A DNA stretch of 59,323 nucleotides from contig JBGSJO010000100.1 of NCBI GenBank assembly GCA_041741895.1, forward strand, positions 1 through 59,323, written 5' to 3'. This DNA is from Allopontixanthobacter sp041741895 (GTDB lineage: Bacteria > Pseudomonadota > Alphaproteobacteria > Sphingomonadales > Sphingomonadaceae). The translations under genes were made by a program, and so were the position numbers. Under the pieces are notes generated by a model. That model saw only the letters and a list, made by a program, of their open reading frames with translations. It ran no database searches and had not been told where the DNA came from. Numbering within the stretch: position 1 is the first letter of the stretch; each line of letters begins with the position of its first letter. Positions 1 to 8,890 of the stretch are shown in pieces.

Positions 1-126
1 CTCATTTACTGTATGGCTGGTGCAGTTTGCGAGCGGTCGATGCCGGTCCCACCTTTTCAATTGTTTAACCATATATTGCTACGTTGCTCGGAGAAAGCAC
101 AGAAATCTTGCTATCCGGGGGTAGAG

Positions 127-474
127 ATGAAAGGCCAGCAAAAGATCGGGCAAAGCCACTTTGACGTGCTGGATGAAACCCGGGGTACGCCGCGTTTCGA
201 TATCTCCGTGCAGGGCCGCTACCGTGCGGGCAACGGCCTTGCCCGCCATGTTCCGATCTTGGAAATTTCCGAGACCGGCTGCCGGTTCTATGACCGCTTT
301 GGCCGCCTGACAGCCGGTGCCAAAATCAGCATCAAGATCGAAACCATCGGCCCGATCTTCGCAACCGTGCGCTGGTGCATGGATCATATCGCCGGGGTCA
401 AGTTCGAACGCCCCATTTACGGCCCCGTTTTCGAATTCATCTGCGACAAGCTCGCACGTGAGGATGAGGACTAA
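127..474 (+). CDS. PilZ-domain protein
   Basis: A 115-residue protein that looks like a stand-alone PilZ domain, the family that often binds cyclic di-GMP, although an RxxxR plus (D/N)xSxxG pair is only partly visible (RFDIS near residue 21, then EISETGCRF near residue 47). The frame is open further upstream, but the ATG at 127 is chosen because a GGGGGTAGAG purine-rich stretch lies just before it and the upstream residues do not look like protein. It is soluble with no signal peptide. It stands alone before ribH, with 96 bases between them. The family call is by pattern recognition; ligand binding is inferred and uncertain. Confidence 0.65.
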   Translation: MKGQQKIGQSHFDVLDETRGTPRFDISVQGRYRAGNGLARHVPILEISETGCRFYDRFGRLTAGAKISIKIETIGPIFATVRWCMDHIAGVKFERPIYGPVFEFICDKLAREDED

Positions 475-570
475 ATCGCCTGCAGGCGATATGACCGCCA
501 AAGACTACCCTAACAGCCTTCCCTATCGCCGCCGAGCGAGCTATCGCTCCGCGACCAACAGGAGTGATTA

Positions 571-990
571 ATGGCGCGTTTTCTTATCGTCGAAGCCCGG
601 TTTTACGACCATCTCAATGACATGCTGGTCGATGGCGCGCGTTCGACCATGACCGCTGCGGGACATGATTCAGAGGTACTGACTGTTCCCGGCGCGCTTG
701 AAATCCCCGGCGCCATCGCGATAGTGGCGGAAAGCGGCCAATATGACGGCTTCGTTGCCATCGGTGTGGTTATCCGCGGTGAGACATACCATTTCGAAAT
801 CGTAGCCGGTGAAAGCGCTCGTGCAATTATGGCCCTGACGATGGACGGACTTCCGATTGGCAATGGTATCATCACGGTCGAGAACGAGGAACAGGCGCTC
901 GCCCGGGCGGACAAGACCCGCAAGGACAAGGGCGGCGAGGCGGCCAAGGCCGCTATCGCTATGTTCGAACTTCAGCAGAAATATTCCTGA
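571..990 (+). CDS. ribH: 6,7-dimethyl-8-ribityllumazine synthase
   Basis: Condenses 5-amino-6-ribitylamino-uracil with 3,4-dihydroxy-2-butanone 4-phosphate, the penultimate step of riboflavin synthesis in the cytoplasm. At 139 residues it is slightly short for the family (about 150-160). The VPGALEIP motif (residues 39-46) and the GETYHFEIV segment with the catalytic-type histidine at residue 74 are both present. An AGGAG sequence lies 7 bases before the ATG. It is not next to other rib genes here; it follows a PilZ gene and converges with eno, whose 3' end is 8 bases away. Confidence 0.95.
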   Translation: MARFLIVEARFYDHLNDMLVDGARSTMTAAGHDSEVLTVPGALEIPGAIAIVAESGQYDGFVAIGVVIRGETYHFEIVAGESARAIMALTMDGLPIGNGIITVENEEQALARADKTRKDKGGEAAKAAIAMFELQQKYS

Positions 991-997
991 TCCGGGT

Positions 998-2284
998 TTA
1001 ACCCGCCAGACGGCCGAAGCAGCCCTTCCCGGCGTAAACCGCGCTGGCGCCCAGTTCTTCCTCGATCCGGATCAGCTGGTTGTATTTCGCCAAGCGGTCC
1101 GACCGTGCCAGTGAACCGGTTTTGATCTGACCGCAATTGGTCGCAACCGCTAGGTCGGCGATGGTGGCATCTTCGGTCTCACCCGAACGATGCGACATCA
1201 CCGTGGTATAGCCCGCCCGGTGCGCTATATCGACAGCCTGCAGCGTTTCGCTCAGCGTGCCGATCTGGTTGACTTTCACCAGCAGCGAGTTGGCGAGGCC
1301 TTTTTCAATGCCCATCTCCAGCCGTTCCGGATTAGTTACGAACAGATCGTCGCCCACGAGCTGAACCTTGTCGCCGATGCTGTCGGTGAGCGCCTTCCAG
1401 CCAGCGAAATCATCTTCATCCATCCCGTCTTCGATCGAACGGATCGGATAATCTTCGCACAATTTGGCAAGGTAGGCGGCCATTTCGTCCGGCGAGAGCG
1501 ACTTGCCCTCGCCAGAAATCTCGTACCTGCCGTTTTTGAAGAATTCCGAAGCAGCACAATCGAGCGCCAGCACGACATCTGTGCCTGGCTTGAACCCGGC
1601 TTTTTCGATCGACGCCATGATGAAATCGAGTGCGTCGCGGGTGCTCGCCAGATCAGGGGCAAATCCGCCCTCGTCACCGACAGAAGTTGCCAGCCCCTTG
1701 TCAGACAGGCCTTTCTTCAGCGTGTGGAATATTTCCGAACCCCAGCGCACGGCTTCGGCGATGCTGCCTGCACCCACGGGCATGACCATGAATTCCTGGA
1801 CATCGATCGGATTGTCGGCATGTTCGCCGCCATTGATGATGTTCATCATCGGAACCGGCAGGACATGGGCCGATACCCCGCCGACATAGGCCCACAGCGG
1901 CATTCCGCGTGCGTTCGCAGCAGCCTTGGCAACCGCCATGCTCACGCCGAGAATTGCATTGGCACCAAGGCGGGATTTGTTGTCCGTCCCGTCAAGATCG
2001 ATCATCGCCATGTCCAGATCGCGCTGGTCTTCGGCATCCAGACCGAGCAGCATGTCGGCAATCTCTCCATTGACTGCGGCAACCGCCCTGGTCACGCCCT
2101 TGCCCAGATAGCGCGCCGGATCGCCATCGCGCAGTTCGACTGCTTCATGTGCCCCGGTGGAAGCCCCGGAAGGAACAGCGGCGCGCCCGAAGCTGCCATC
2201 TTCTAGCAGGATATCAACTTCCACAGTCGGGTTGCCCCGGCTATCGAGAATTTCACGGCCATGGATGTCGATGATTGCGGTCAT
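998..2284 (-). CDS. eno: Enolase (phosphopyruvate hydratase)
   Basis: Interconverts 2-phosphoglycerate and phosphoenolpyruvate in glycolysis; in bacteria it can also be part of the RNA degradosome. The 428-residue length is normal. The N-terminal capping segment (SGASTGAHEA), the metal-binding acidic residues of the TIM barrel, and the family signature near residue 337 (LLVKVNQIGTLSE) followed by SHRSGETED are all visible. It is transcribed from a 195-base gap that it shares, divergently, with the stress-type operon beginning at 2480. Its 3' end nearly touches ribH. Confidence 0.98.
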   Translation of the reverse strand: MTAIIDIHGREILDSRGNPTVEVDILLEDGSFGRAAVPSGASTGAHEAVELRDGDPARYLGKGVTRAVAAVNGEIADMLLGLDAEDQRDLDMAMIDLDGTDNKSRLGANAILGVSMAVAKAAANARGMPLWAYVGGVSAHVLPVPMMNIINGGEHADNPIDVQEFMVMPVGAGSIAEAVRWGSEIFHTLKKGLSDKGLATSVGDEGGFAPDLASTRDALDFIMASIEKAGFKPGTDVVLALDCAASEFFKNGRYEISGEGKSLSPDEMAAYLAKLCEDYPIRSIEDGMDEDDFAGWKALTDSIGDKVQLVGDDLFVTNPERLEMGIEKGLANSLLVKVNQIGTLSETLQAVDIAHRAGYTTVMSHRSGETEDATIADLAVATNCGQIKTGSLARSDRLAKYNQLIRIEEELGASAVYAGKGCFGRLAG

Positions 2285-2374
2285 TTTAGGGCGTTGCTCC
2301 GGCTTGAACTGTTGTAATTGACTAATACACCTACTAGATATTCATAGTAACGGCGCAACAGCGCTTTATGCGCC

Positions 2375-2399
2375 GGAACAAAGGCGCGCAAGTTGCGTT
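2375..2399 (+). promoter_or_regulatory. Candidate EcfG (general stress sigma) promoter
   Basis: GGAAC at 2375-2379 and CGTT at 2396-2399 are separated by exactly 16 bases. This fits the GGAAC-N16/17-CGTT promoter recognised by the alphaproteobacterial general stress sigma factor EcfG. It lies about 80 bases before the start of a cluster of small membrane-associated proteins of the kind often found in such regulons. The match and spacing are seen directly; control by EcfG is inferred. Confidence 0.6.
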
Positions 2400-2479
2400 G
2401 AAAACCAGACGGTCCAAACCATGTATATGGATATGGATACGAATGATAGTTGAAGGCTCTGAGGGCAAAGGAAAACACT

Positions 2480-3085
2480 ATGGCACAGGCCAGCACTCCA
2501 AAGACAACCACCACCAAACGCAAGCCTGCTGTAAAAAAGACCGCGTCAAACACAGTGGCAACCGGAAAGCCGGACGGGGCGGCAGAAGCCAAGACCCGTT
2601 TCAATACCGCGCTGGACGAAGCGAAAGCAGGCGCTGCAGCGCTCAAGGCGGAGGCCGCAAACCGCGCCACCACCTACCGCGAACAAGCCAGGACCAAATC
2701 GTCCGATCTGGTCGGCGAAGCCAAGGAATATAGCGCGGAAGCCAAGGTCAAGGCAGCAGAACTAGCAGCGGAAGCCAAGGTGAAGGCTGCCGATCTGGCG
2801 CTGGAAGGCAAGACGAGGGCCAGCGAGGCGATTTCATCACTCGGCAGGATCGTGTCGGAAAATGCCGGAACAATCGACGAGAAGATGGGCGCAAAATACG
2901 GCGATTACGCCCGCACTGCATCGCGCAGCCTGCAGGAAACCGCAGCAAAGCTGGACGCCAAGAGCGTGGACGAACTGGGCGAAGATGCCCGCGAAGTCGT
3001 GCGTAAGAGCCCGGCTGCAGCCGTCGGAATCGCCGCAGTGGTCGGTTTCCTGTTCGCGCGCCTGTTTCGAGGAAAGCGCGGCTGA
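2480..3085 (+). CDS. LEA-like/DUF883-like helical protein with membrane anchor
   Basis: A 201-residue protein of unknown exact function. After a Lys/Thr-rich N-terminus, residues 30-105 form a long Ala/Glu/Lys amphipathic helix with near-repeats such as AEAKVKAAELA and AEAKVKAADLA, as in LEA or apolipoprotein-like proteins. A conserved-looking RKSPAAAVGIAAVVGFLFA segment near the C-terminus, followed by RLFRGKRG, is the single membrane anchor seen in ElaB/YqjD/DUF883 proteins. The ATG at 2480 is chosen because AAAGGA lies 7 bases upstream. It is first in a row of stress-type membrane genes behind a candidate EcfG promoter. A role in envelope or desiccation stress is inference. Confidence 0.65.
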   Translation: MAQASTPKTTTTKRKPAVKKTASNTVATGKPDGAAEAKTRFNTALDEAKAGAAALKAEAANRATTYREQARTKSSDLVGEAKEYSAEAKVKAAELAAEAKVKAADLALEGKTRASEAISSLGRIVSENAGTIDEKMGAKYGDYARTASRSLQETAAKLDAKSVDELGEDAREVVRKSPAAAVGIAAVVGFLFARLFRGKRG

Positions 3086-3157
3086 TTTCCGGTACGATGC
3101 AGCCAGTCGCAAGCCAGCGGCTTGCGCTGCGCTGCATCCCCGGGTTAGGGACGGCGG

Positions 3158-3562
3158 ATGCTGGATAACGGACAGCCCGACGGGCGTGTTGACGATATGG
3201 AAAAGGCGCAAAAGGAAAAATCCATCTCCGATGGATCCCTGTCGGAAGATATCGTCGCACTGATTGATGACGGCAAGACTTATGTCGAGGCCGAAGTCAC
3301 GTTCCAGAAGACACGCCTCGCCTTTGCCGCCGATCGCGGAAAATCGGGCATGCTGTTCGGTATCTGCGCCTTTGCGGTGTTGCATCTTGCGCTCGTTGCC
3401 CTGGTCGTCGGGGCAATATTTGCGCTGACGCCGCTGATCACCGCATTGGGCGCGACCGCCTTGGTTGCCGGAGCGCTGCTGGTCGCTGGAGCGGTCCTGG
3501 CGGTAAAAGCGAAAAGCCGTTTTGCCCGCCTGATCGAAGCGTATGAAAAGGCAAAGGAATGA
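3158..3562 (+). CDS. Phage holin family (holin superfamily III-like) membrane protein
   Basis: A 134-residue protein with a charged N-terminal helix (residues 15-60) and two closely spaced hydrophobic helices (about 64-88 and 91-116), ending in a basic and acidic tail. This is the layout of the proteins annotated as phage holin family or YqjE-like, which in proteobacteria are usually chromosomal stress genes and not phage genes. An in-frame ATG at 3197 is an alternative start. Its stop overlaps the start of the next gene (ATGA), so the two are probably translated together. No phage genes surround it, and its job is unknown. Confidence 0.65.
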   Translation: MLDNGQPDGRVDDMEKAQKEKSISDGSLSEDIVALIDDGKTYVEAEVTFQKTRLAFAADRGKSGMLFGICAFAVLHLALVALVVGAIFALTPLITALGATALVAGALLVAGAVLAVKAKSRFARLIEAYEKAKE

Positions 3563-3897
3563 TGCGCGATCTCGACCTGAAACTGAAGGAAGATCGCGCG
3601 CTGCGCGACGCGGCTAAGGCCCTGGTCACTGCGGATATCGCTATTTTGCGCGCCGATTTGGCGGGAAAGGGTTTTGGCGAGAGGATTGTTGACCGGATTG
3701 GCGAAGGTGCGGTCGATCTCTTCGAAGAAGCGGTCGAACTCGCCGATACCAATCGCGGGGTGCTGGCGGCATTGTTCGGGGCAGTAGTGCTGTGGTTTGC
3801 ACGCAATCCGATCATTGCCTTGTTTGCAGACGAAGCTGATACCAACGACAGTAACGAGATTGAAGAAGATGCGCTGGACGAAGCCGAAGCAGCCTGA
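3559..3897 (+). CDS. Small hypothetical protein of the stress membrane cluster
   Basis: A 112-residue protein with no family that I recognise firmly. It starts with a charged helical region (residues 1-60), has one hydrophobic stretch near residues 68-90 (GVLAALFGAVVLWFARNPI) and ends in a very acidic tail. It overlaps the holin-like gene by 4 bases, and a second ATG directly follows the first, so the start could be 3562. By position it is the third gene of the cluster; a membrane-associated partner of its neighbours is the simplest guess. Confidence 0.6.
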   Translation: MMRDLDLKLKEDRALRDAAKALVTADIAILRADLAGKGFGERIVDRIGEGAVDLFEEAVELADTNRGVLAALFGAVVLWFARNPIIALFADEADTNDSNEIEEDALDEAEAA

Positions 3898-3951
3898 TGG
3901 TCCGAAACTTTAATCGCCGACAAATATTTGTTCGAAACCGGAGACTTCATC

Positions 3952-4494
3952 ATGAATACCGCTGACCAGGCAACTGCCAATGGAGTCGTAAAACCGGATG
4001 ACCAGAAGCGCGAGGAACTGCGCGAAAAGATCGCTGCAGGTGAAGCACGTCAGTCAGAACGCTCGCTCGGAGATTATGCCCGCGACGCACGCGATAACAC
4101 GACCGGATTCGTTCGTGAGCACCCAATTGCAATGGTCGGGGCGGCGCTCGCGGTCGGCGTGGTGCTGGCTGCGATCATACCAGGTCCCGGTCGCCGGCTC
4201 AGCCAGCGTGTCGGGAAAACGGTCGGCAGCCGTGCTTCCTCGCTCGCGGCCATCGCGGCGGAGCTAGGGATTGCCTACGTCGCCAGCTTGATGAATGCTG
4301 CCGGTAGTGCCGCACAGACCGGGCAGGACAGGCTGGAAGATCTGGGCGATGCCATCGGAGACAGCGCCCGCACCGTTCGCCGCGAGACAACGCACCGCGT
4401 TGCGGCTGCGAGCGATAGTGCTAGCAGCCTAAGGCGTAACACGGCCAAGAAGGCCGGGCGCGCACTGCGCGATTTGCGGGGCCGGATTTCTTAG
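3952..4494 (+). CDS. DUF883-like membrane-associated protein
   Basis: A 180-residue protein with a charged N-terminal part rich in Glu/Arg, a segment VREHPIAMVGAALAVGVVLA (about residues 52-71) that matches the membrane anchor found in ElaB/YqjD-like proteins, and a long Ala/Arg/Ser-rich C-terminal helix. The ATG at 3952 is chosen over an upstream one because GGAGA lies 7 bases before it. It is in line with the previous three genes, 54 bases downstream. Function is not known; the cluster suggests envelope stress or ribosome hibernation roles, as proposed for relatives, but nothing here proves that. Confidence 0.65.
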   Translation: MNTADQATANGVVKPDDQKREELREKIAAGEARQSERSLGDYARDARDNTTGFVREHPIAMVGAALAVGVVLAAIIPGPGRRLSQRVGKTVGSRASSLAAIAAELGIAYVASLMNAAGSAAQTGQDRLEDLGDAIGDSARTVRRETTHRVAAASDSASSLRRNTAKKAGRALRDLRGRIS

Positions 4495-4577
4495 GTACTA
4501 CGTCGAACGGGCTTGATATGTGCTGGAAAATCCGTAACTGCGCCGGGCAATCCTCCCCGGTAGATTGAGAACAGATA

Positions 4578-4817
4578 ATGCCAGCATCGGAATCCAAACA
4601 GCTATTGCACCTGGTGATGGGGGGCCGCGTAAAGGACCCGCGCTCGCTGGAATTCCAGGACCCGCATAGCGTGCATGTGGTCGGGATTTTCCCCAGCTAT
4701 GATGAAGCGGAAGATGCCTGGCGCACGCAGGCCCAAAGAACTGTGGACGATGCCGAGATGAAATATGTCATCGTCCATCTTCACAAATTGCTGGATCCCG
4801 AAGCTGCCGGTAAATAA
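4578..4817 (+). CDS. DUF4170 domain protein
   Basis: A 79-residue soluble protein that matches the small alphaproteobacterial DUF4170 type: a LLHLVMGGRV start, an HVVGIFPSYDEAEDAWR centre and a YVIVHLHKLL strand near the end. No function is established for this family. It lies 83 bases after the membrane cluster and may have its own promoter. Confidence 0.75.
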   Translation: MPASESKQLLHLVMGGRVKDPRSLEFQDPHSVHVVGIFPSYDEAEDAWRTQAQRTVDDAEMKYVIVHLHKLLDPEAAGK

Positions 4818-4873
4818 TTAGGGCTCGTTATTTCGACAGCCCGAATCCGCCGTCCCGAACAGGCAGTAGCCCA

Positions 4874-4949
4874 AACCCCAGCGAAAGCCGGAATGGTGTT
4901 GGTCGGCATCGCGCTTACCGGCAGGTATCTCAGCTTTCGTTGGGGTGAC
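4874..4949. repeat. Intergenic palindromic repeat, copy 1
   Basis: Two imperfect inverted arms, 4874-4894 (containing CCCCAGCGAAAGC) and 4927-4948 (containing GCTTTCGTTGGGG), flank a 32-base spacer in the gap between the DUF4170 gene and greA, whose 3' ends converge. The core AGCGAAAGCTGGGAT recurs at 31199 and, degenerate, at 36575. Such hairpins are common dispersed repeats in sphingomonads and may also act as terminators here. Confidence 0.6.
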
Positions 4950-4990
4950 GGGTCCGGGGATGACAGCGGTTATTCCATACCAGCCATTAT

Positions 4991-5458
4991 TCAGATAAAT
5001 TCAATCTTTTCCACATGATAGAACTTGTCGCCCGAAGGGACTGACACTTCTATATCGTCACCGACATTCTTGCCGATCAGCGCCTTCGCCAGCGGCGAAT
5101 TATATGAAATGCGGCCCTTCTTGGCGTCCGCTTCGGTTTCGCCCACGATCTGGTACTTGATCGGCTTGTCGTTCTCGTCGAGCAGTGTCACCGTCGCGCC
5201 GAACACGATCCGGTCCCCCGAGAGCGTGGTAGGGTCTATGATCTGCGCGCGGCTAACCTTGTTTTCGATGTCAGCGATATAGGCTTCGACCTGGCCCTGA
5301 CGTTCCTTCGCGGCGTGATATTCCGCGTTTTCCGACAGATCGCCATGCGCCCGCGCAGTCTCGATCGCCTCGACAATTGTCGGCCGTTCTGCGCGATAAG
5401 CCTTGAGATCGGCGGTGAGCCGTTCGTAACCTTCTGCAAGCATCGGAACACTCTGCAT
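4991..5458 (-). CDS. greA: Transcription elongation factor GreA
   Basis: Stimulates cleavage of backtracked transcripts by RNA polymerase. The 155 residues show the N-terminal coiled coil (residues 1-75) with the acidic tip motif ending DLSENAEYHAAKE, and the C-terminal FKBP-like domain with SYNSPLAKALIGK. Length is typical. A GAGG sequence lies about 6 bases before the ATG; a second in-frame ATG five codons on is less likely. It lies 108 bases upstream of the carB 3' end on the same strand, so it is probably transcribed separately. Confidence 0.97.
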   Translation of the reverse strand: MQSVPMLAEGYERLTADLKAYRAERPTIVEAIETARAHGDLSENAEYHAAKERQGQVEAYIADIENKVSRAQIIDPTTLSGDRIVFGATVTLLDENDKPIKYQIVGETEADAKKGRISYNSPLAKALIGKNVGDDIEVSVPSGDKFYHVEKIEFI

Positions 5459-5566
5459 GAAAACCTCATTCCATAATTAAGGCGTATTTTTAGACAGTTA
5501 ACGAGATTGCCGGCCCATGGAGGCGGCAGCAAGCCGTCTTGATTGTCGAGAAAACACGCGGTTGTT

Positions 5567-8500
5567 TCAGCTATAATAGTCCTGCAGCGACCGGACTTCA
5601 AGCTGGCTTGCATTTATCGCCACGATTGCCTGCGCCGCAGCCAGCGATGCAGCGGCAGTTGTGTAATACGGAATCCGGCTGGCCAGCGCCGATGCGCGGA
5701 TCGATTTGCTGTCGATATGGCTCTGCCAACCTTCGGTGGTGTTGAACACCAGATCGACATCGCCGTCGATCATCCGGTCGACGATATGGGGCTGCCCCTC
5801 GGCGACTTTCTTCACCCGTTCGACTGCCAGCCCCTGTTCGGAAAGGTAAGTCTGTGTGCCGCCTGTTGCGATCACGGTGAAGCCATGTTCGATCAGCATG
5901 GCCACTGCGGGCAGGATCACCGGTTTGTCGCTGTCCTTTACCGAAACGAACAGAACGCCTTTTTCCGGCAGGGCGTCCCCTGCACCCAATTGCGCCTTGT
6001 AAAACGCCGTCGCAAAATCGCGGTCGATGCCCATCACTTCACCGGTGGATTTCATTTCCGGGGTCAGCACCGGGTCAGCACCGGGGAATTTGGTGAAGGG
6101 GAACACCGCTTCCTTGACCGCCATGTAATCGAGATCGCGCTTGAAGGGCGGGAAAGTGGCCAGTTTTTCGCCCGCCATCACCCGCGCGGCAATTTTCGCG
6201 ACGGGTTGCCCGATCGCCTTGGCGACGAAAGGCACGGTGCGGCTGGCGCGCGGGTTGACCTCGATCAGATACACTTCTCCGTCCTTGACCGCGAACTGGA
6301 TGTTCATCAGGCCGACGACATTCAGCGCGAGCGCCAGTTCCTTCGCCTGACGCTCCATTTCCTCCACGATCTCCGCAGGCAGGCTGTAGGGCGGTAGGGT
6401 GCAGGCGCTGTCGCCCGAATGGACGCCGGCTTCCTCGATATGCTGCATCACCCCGGCGACAGCGACCTGCTCGCCGTCGCACAGCGCATCGACATCACAT
6501 TCGATCGCATCGCGCAGATATTGGTCGATCAGCACCGGGGAATCGCCCGACACCAGCACGGCGGTGGCGATGTAATTGTCGAGCTGCGCCTCGCTGTCGA
6601 CGATCTCCATCGCCCGACCGCCGAGCACGTAGGACGGGCGCAGCAGCACCGGATAGCCAATCCGCGCCGCCACCGCGCGGGCTTCTTCCCGGCTGCGCGC
6701 GATGCCGTTGTCCGGCTGTTTCAGCTTCAGCTTGTTGACCAGCCGCGCGAACCGCTCGCGGTCTTCAGCCAGGTCGATGGCATCGGGCGATGTTCCGAGG
6801 ATCGGGATGCCCTCATCCTCCAGCGCCTGCGCTAGGCTGAGCGGGGTCTGCCCGCCGAACTGGACGATCACGCCGACCAGTTCGCCATTGGACATTTCTA
6901 CGCGGAGAATCTCCAGCACGTCTTCGGCTGTCAAAGGCTCGAAATAGAGCCGGTCGGATGTGTCGTAATCGGTCGAGACCGTTTCCGGGTTGCAGTTGAT
7001 CATAATCGTTTCGAAACCCGCTTCCGCCAATGCGAAACAGGCATGGCAGCAGCAATAATCGAATTCGATCCCCTGCCCGATCCGGTTGGGTCCACCGCCA
7101 AGGATGACGATCTTGCGCCGGTCGGTCGGATTGGCCTCGTTCTCTGGTTCCCCAAAGCTGGGGGCTTCATAGGTCGAGTACATATAAGGCGTGATCGCCT
7201 CGAATTCCGCGGCGCAGCTATCGATCCGCTTGTACACTGGATGCACACCCAGCTTGCGGCGCAATTCGCGCACTTCAGCCTCGGAAGTGGCCCCGGCCAT
7301 CGCGCGCAGGGCATCGTGGAGCAGGCCGGAACGCCGCGCCTGGGTTTCCCCCAGCCCGCCAGCCACACCGACGGAGCGGACCGCCAGGGTCGCCAACCGC
7401 TTGTCGGAAAAGCCCATCGCCTTGAGCCGCCGCAACCCCGCCGCATCGATCGGCAGACCGTCGTCCGAAATTTGCTGCTCCGCCGCGATGATTGCTTCGA
7501 TCTGGCGCAGGAACCACGGGTCATAGAACGTGATGTCGTGCACTTCCTCCACGCTCATGCCTTCGCGAAACGCCTGCGCGACCTGTAAAATCCGGTCGGG
7601 CGTGCGTTTGGAGAGAGCGGCGGTCAGAACATCGCGGTTGACCCCTTCCAGTTCCACGACGCGGTTGAACCCGTCGAGGCCGGTTTCCAGCCCGCGCAGG
7701 GCCTTCTGCATCGATTCCGCAAAGCTGCGGCCGATGGCCATGACTTCGCCAACCGACTTCATCGCGGTGGATAGGTTGTTTTCTGCGCCCTTGAACTTCT
7801 CGAAGGCGAAGCGAGGGATCTTGGTCACGACATAGTCGATGGTCGGTTCGAAGCTGGCCGGGGTTGCCCCGGTAATCTCGTTGGTCAGTTCGTCCAACGT
7901 ATAGCCGACCGCCAATTTCGCGGCGATGCGCGCGATGGGGAAGCCGGTGGCCTTGGAAGCCAGCGCCGAGGAACGCGACACGCGCGGGTTCATCACGATC
8001 ACGATCAGCCGCCCATCAGCGGGATTGACCGCGACCTGCACGTTCGACCCGCCGGTTTCGACGCCGATCTCGCGCAGGACAGCGATGCTGGCCGAGCGCA
8101 TGATCTGGTATTCCTTATCGGTCAGGGTCAGCGCCGGGGCCACGGTGATGCTGTCACCTGTGTGGACACCCATCGGATCGACATTTTCAATGCTGCACAC
8201 GATGATGCAATTGTCCGCGCGGTCGCGCACGACTTCCATCTCGAATTCTTTCCACCCGAGCAGCGATTCCTCGATCAGCACTTCAGTGGTGGGCGATGCG
8301 CCCAGCCCTTCGCGCACGATCTTCTCGAATTCGGCCTTGTTATAGGCAATCCCGCCGCCGGTGCCGCCAAGCGTGAAGCTGGGGCGGATGATCGCAGGCA
8401 GTCCGGTGGTTTCCAGCACCCGGACCGCATCATCGAGATTATGCGCAATTCCGCTGCGCGCGCTTTCGAGGCCGATCTTGTCCATCGCCAGCCGGAATTT

Positions 8501-8890
8501 CTGCCGGTCCTCCGCCTTGTCGATCGCTTCTGCATCCGCGCCGATCATGGTGACGCCGTATTTCTCGAACACACCCATCTTCTCAAGGGAGAGAGCGCAG
8601 TTCAGCGCCGTCTGCCCGCCCATCGTGGGCAATACCGCGTCGGGGCGTTCCTTCTCGATGATCTTGGCGACAACTTCGGGCGTGATCGGTTCGATGTAGG
8701 TCGCGTCCGCCATGTCAGGATCGGTCATGATCGTGGCGGGGTTGGAATTGACGAGGACCACACGGTAGCCCTCCTCCTTCAGCGCCTTGATCGCCTGCGT
8801 GCCGGAATAATCGAACTCGCACGCCTGGCCGATAACAATAGGACCAGCGCCAATGACGAGGATCGAGGAGATGTCAGTACGTTTGGGCAT
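5567..8890 (-). CDS. carB: Carbamoyl-phosphate synthase large subunit
   Basis: Makes carbamoyl phosphate from bicarbonate, ATP and ammonia delivered by CarA, feeding arginine and pyrimidine synthesis. The 1107 residues hold two ATP-grasp halves, each starting with a nucleotide-binding segment (VIGAGPIVIGQACEFDYSG at residue 13 and ILGGGPNRIGQGIEFDY in the second half), the oligomerisation region and the C-terminal MGS-like allosteric domain. The ATG at 8890 is chosen over one ten codons upstream because it begins the conserved N-terminus. It overlaps a TAA stop (TAATG) in the other frame of the upstream gene, which suggests translational coupling in a carA-orf-carB operon. Confidence 0.97.
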   Translation of the reverse strand: MPKRTDISSILVIGAGPIVIGQACEFDYSGTQAIKALKEEGYRVVLVNSNPATIMTDPDMADATYIEPITPEVVAKIIEKERPDAVLPTMGGQTALNCALSLEKMGVFEKYGVTMIGADAEAIDKAEDRQKFRLAMDKIGLESARSGIAHNLDDAVRVLETTGLPAIIRPSFTLGGTGGGIAYNKAEFEKIVREGLGASPTTEVLIEESLLGWKEFEMEVVRDRADNCIIVCSIENVDPMGVHTGDSITVAPALTLTDKEYQIMRSASIAVLREIGVETGGSNVQVAVNPADGRLIVIVMNPRVSRSSALASKATGFPIARIAAKLAVGYTLDELTNEITGATPASFEPTIDYVVTKIPRFAFEKFKGAENNLSTAMKSVGEVMAIGRSFAESMQKALRGLETGLDGFNRVVELEGVNRDVLTAALSKRTPDRILQVAQAFREGMSVEEVHDITFYDPWFLRQIEAIIAAEQQISDDGLPIDAAGLRRLKAMGFSDKRLATLAVRSVGVAGGLGETQARRSGLLHDALRAMAGATSEAEVRELRRKLGVHPVYKRIDSCAAEFEAITPYMYSTYEAPSFGEPENEANPTDRRKIVILGGGPNRIGQGIEFDYCCCHACFALAEAGFETIMINCNPETVSTDYDTSDRLYFEPLTAEDVLEILRVEMSNGELVGVIVQFGGQTPLSLAQALEDEGIPILGTSPDAIDLAEDRERFARLVNKLKLKQPDNGIARSREEARAVAARIGYPVLLRPSYVLGGRAMEIVDSEAQLDNYIATAVLVSGDSPVLIDQYLRDAIECDVDALCDGEQVAVAGVMQHIEEAGVHSGDSACTLPPYSLPAEIVEEMERQAKELALALNVVGLMNIQFAVKDGEVYLIEVNPRASRTVPFVAKAIGQPVAKIAARVMAGEKLATFPPFKRDLDYMAVKEAVFPFTKFPGADPVLTPEMKSTGEVMGIDRDFATAFYKAQLGAGDALPEKGVLFVSVKDSDKPVILPAVAMLIEHGFTVIATGGTQTYLSEQGLAVERVKKVAEGQPHIVDRMIDGDVDLVFNTTEGWQSHIDSKSIRASALASRIPYYTTAAASLAAAQAIVAINASQLEVRSLQDYYS

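Noticed and set aside
1190..2206. A 338-residue open frame opposite to eno
   Set aside because: Antisense shadow of enolase; its composition (His, Arg and Phe rich) follows from codon bias of the real gene.
2281..2673. A 130-residue minus-strand frame next to eno
   Set aside because: It overlaps the LEA-like gene and the promoter gap and its hydrophobic look comes from the antisense of Ala/Lys/Glu repeats.
3158..3562. A prophage, because of a holin-like protein
   Set aside because: No other phage gene is near, and this family is usually chromosomal in alphaproteobacteria.
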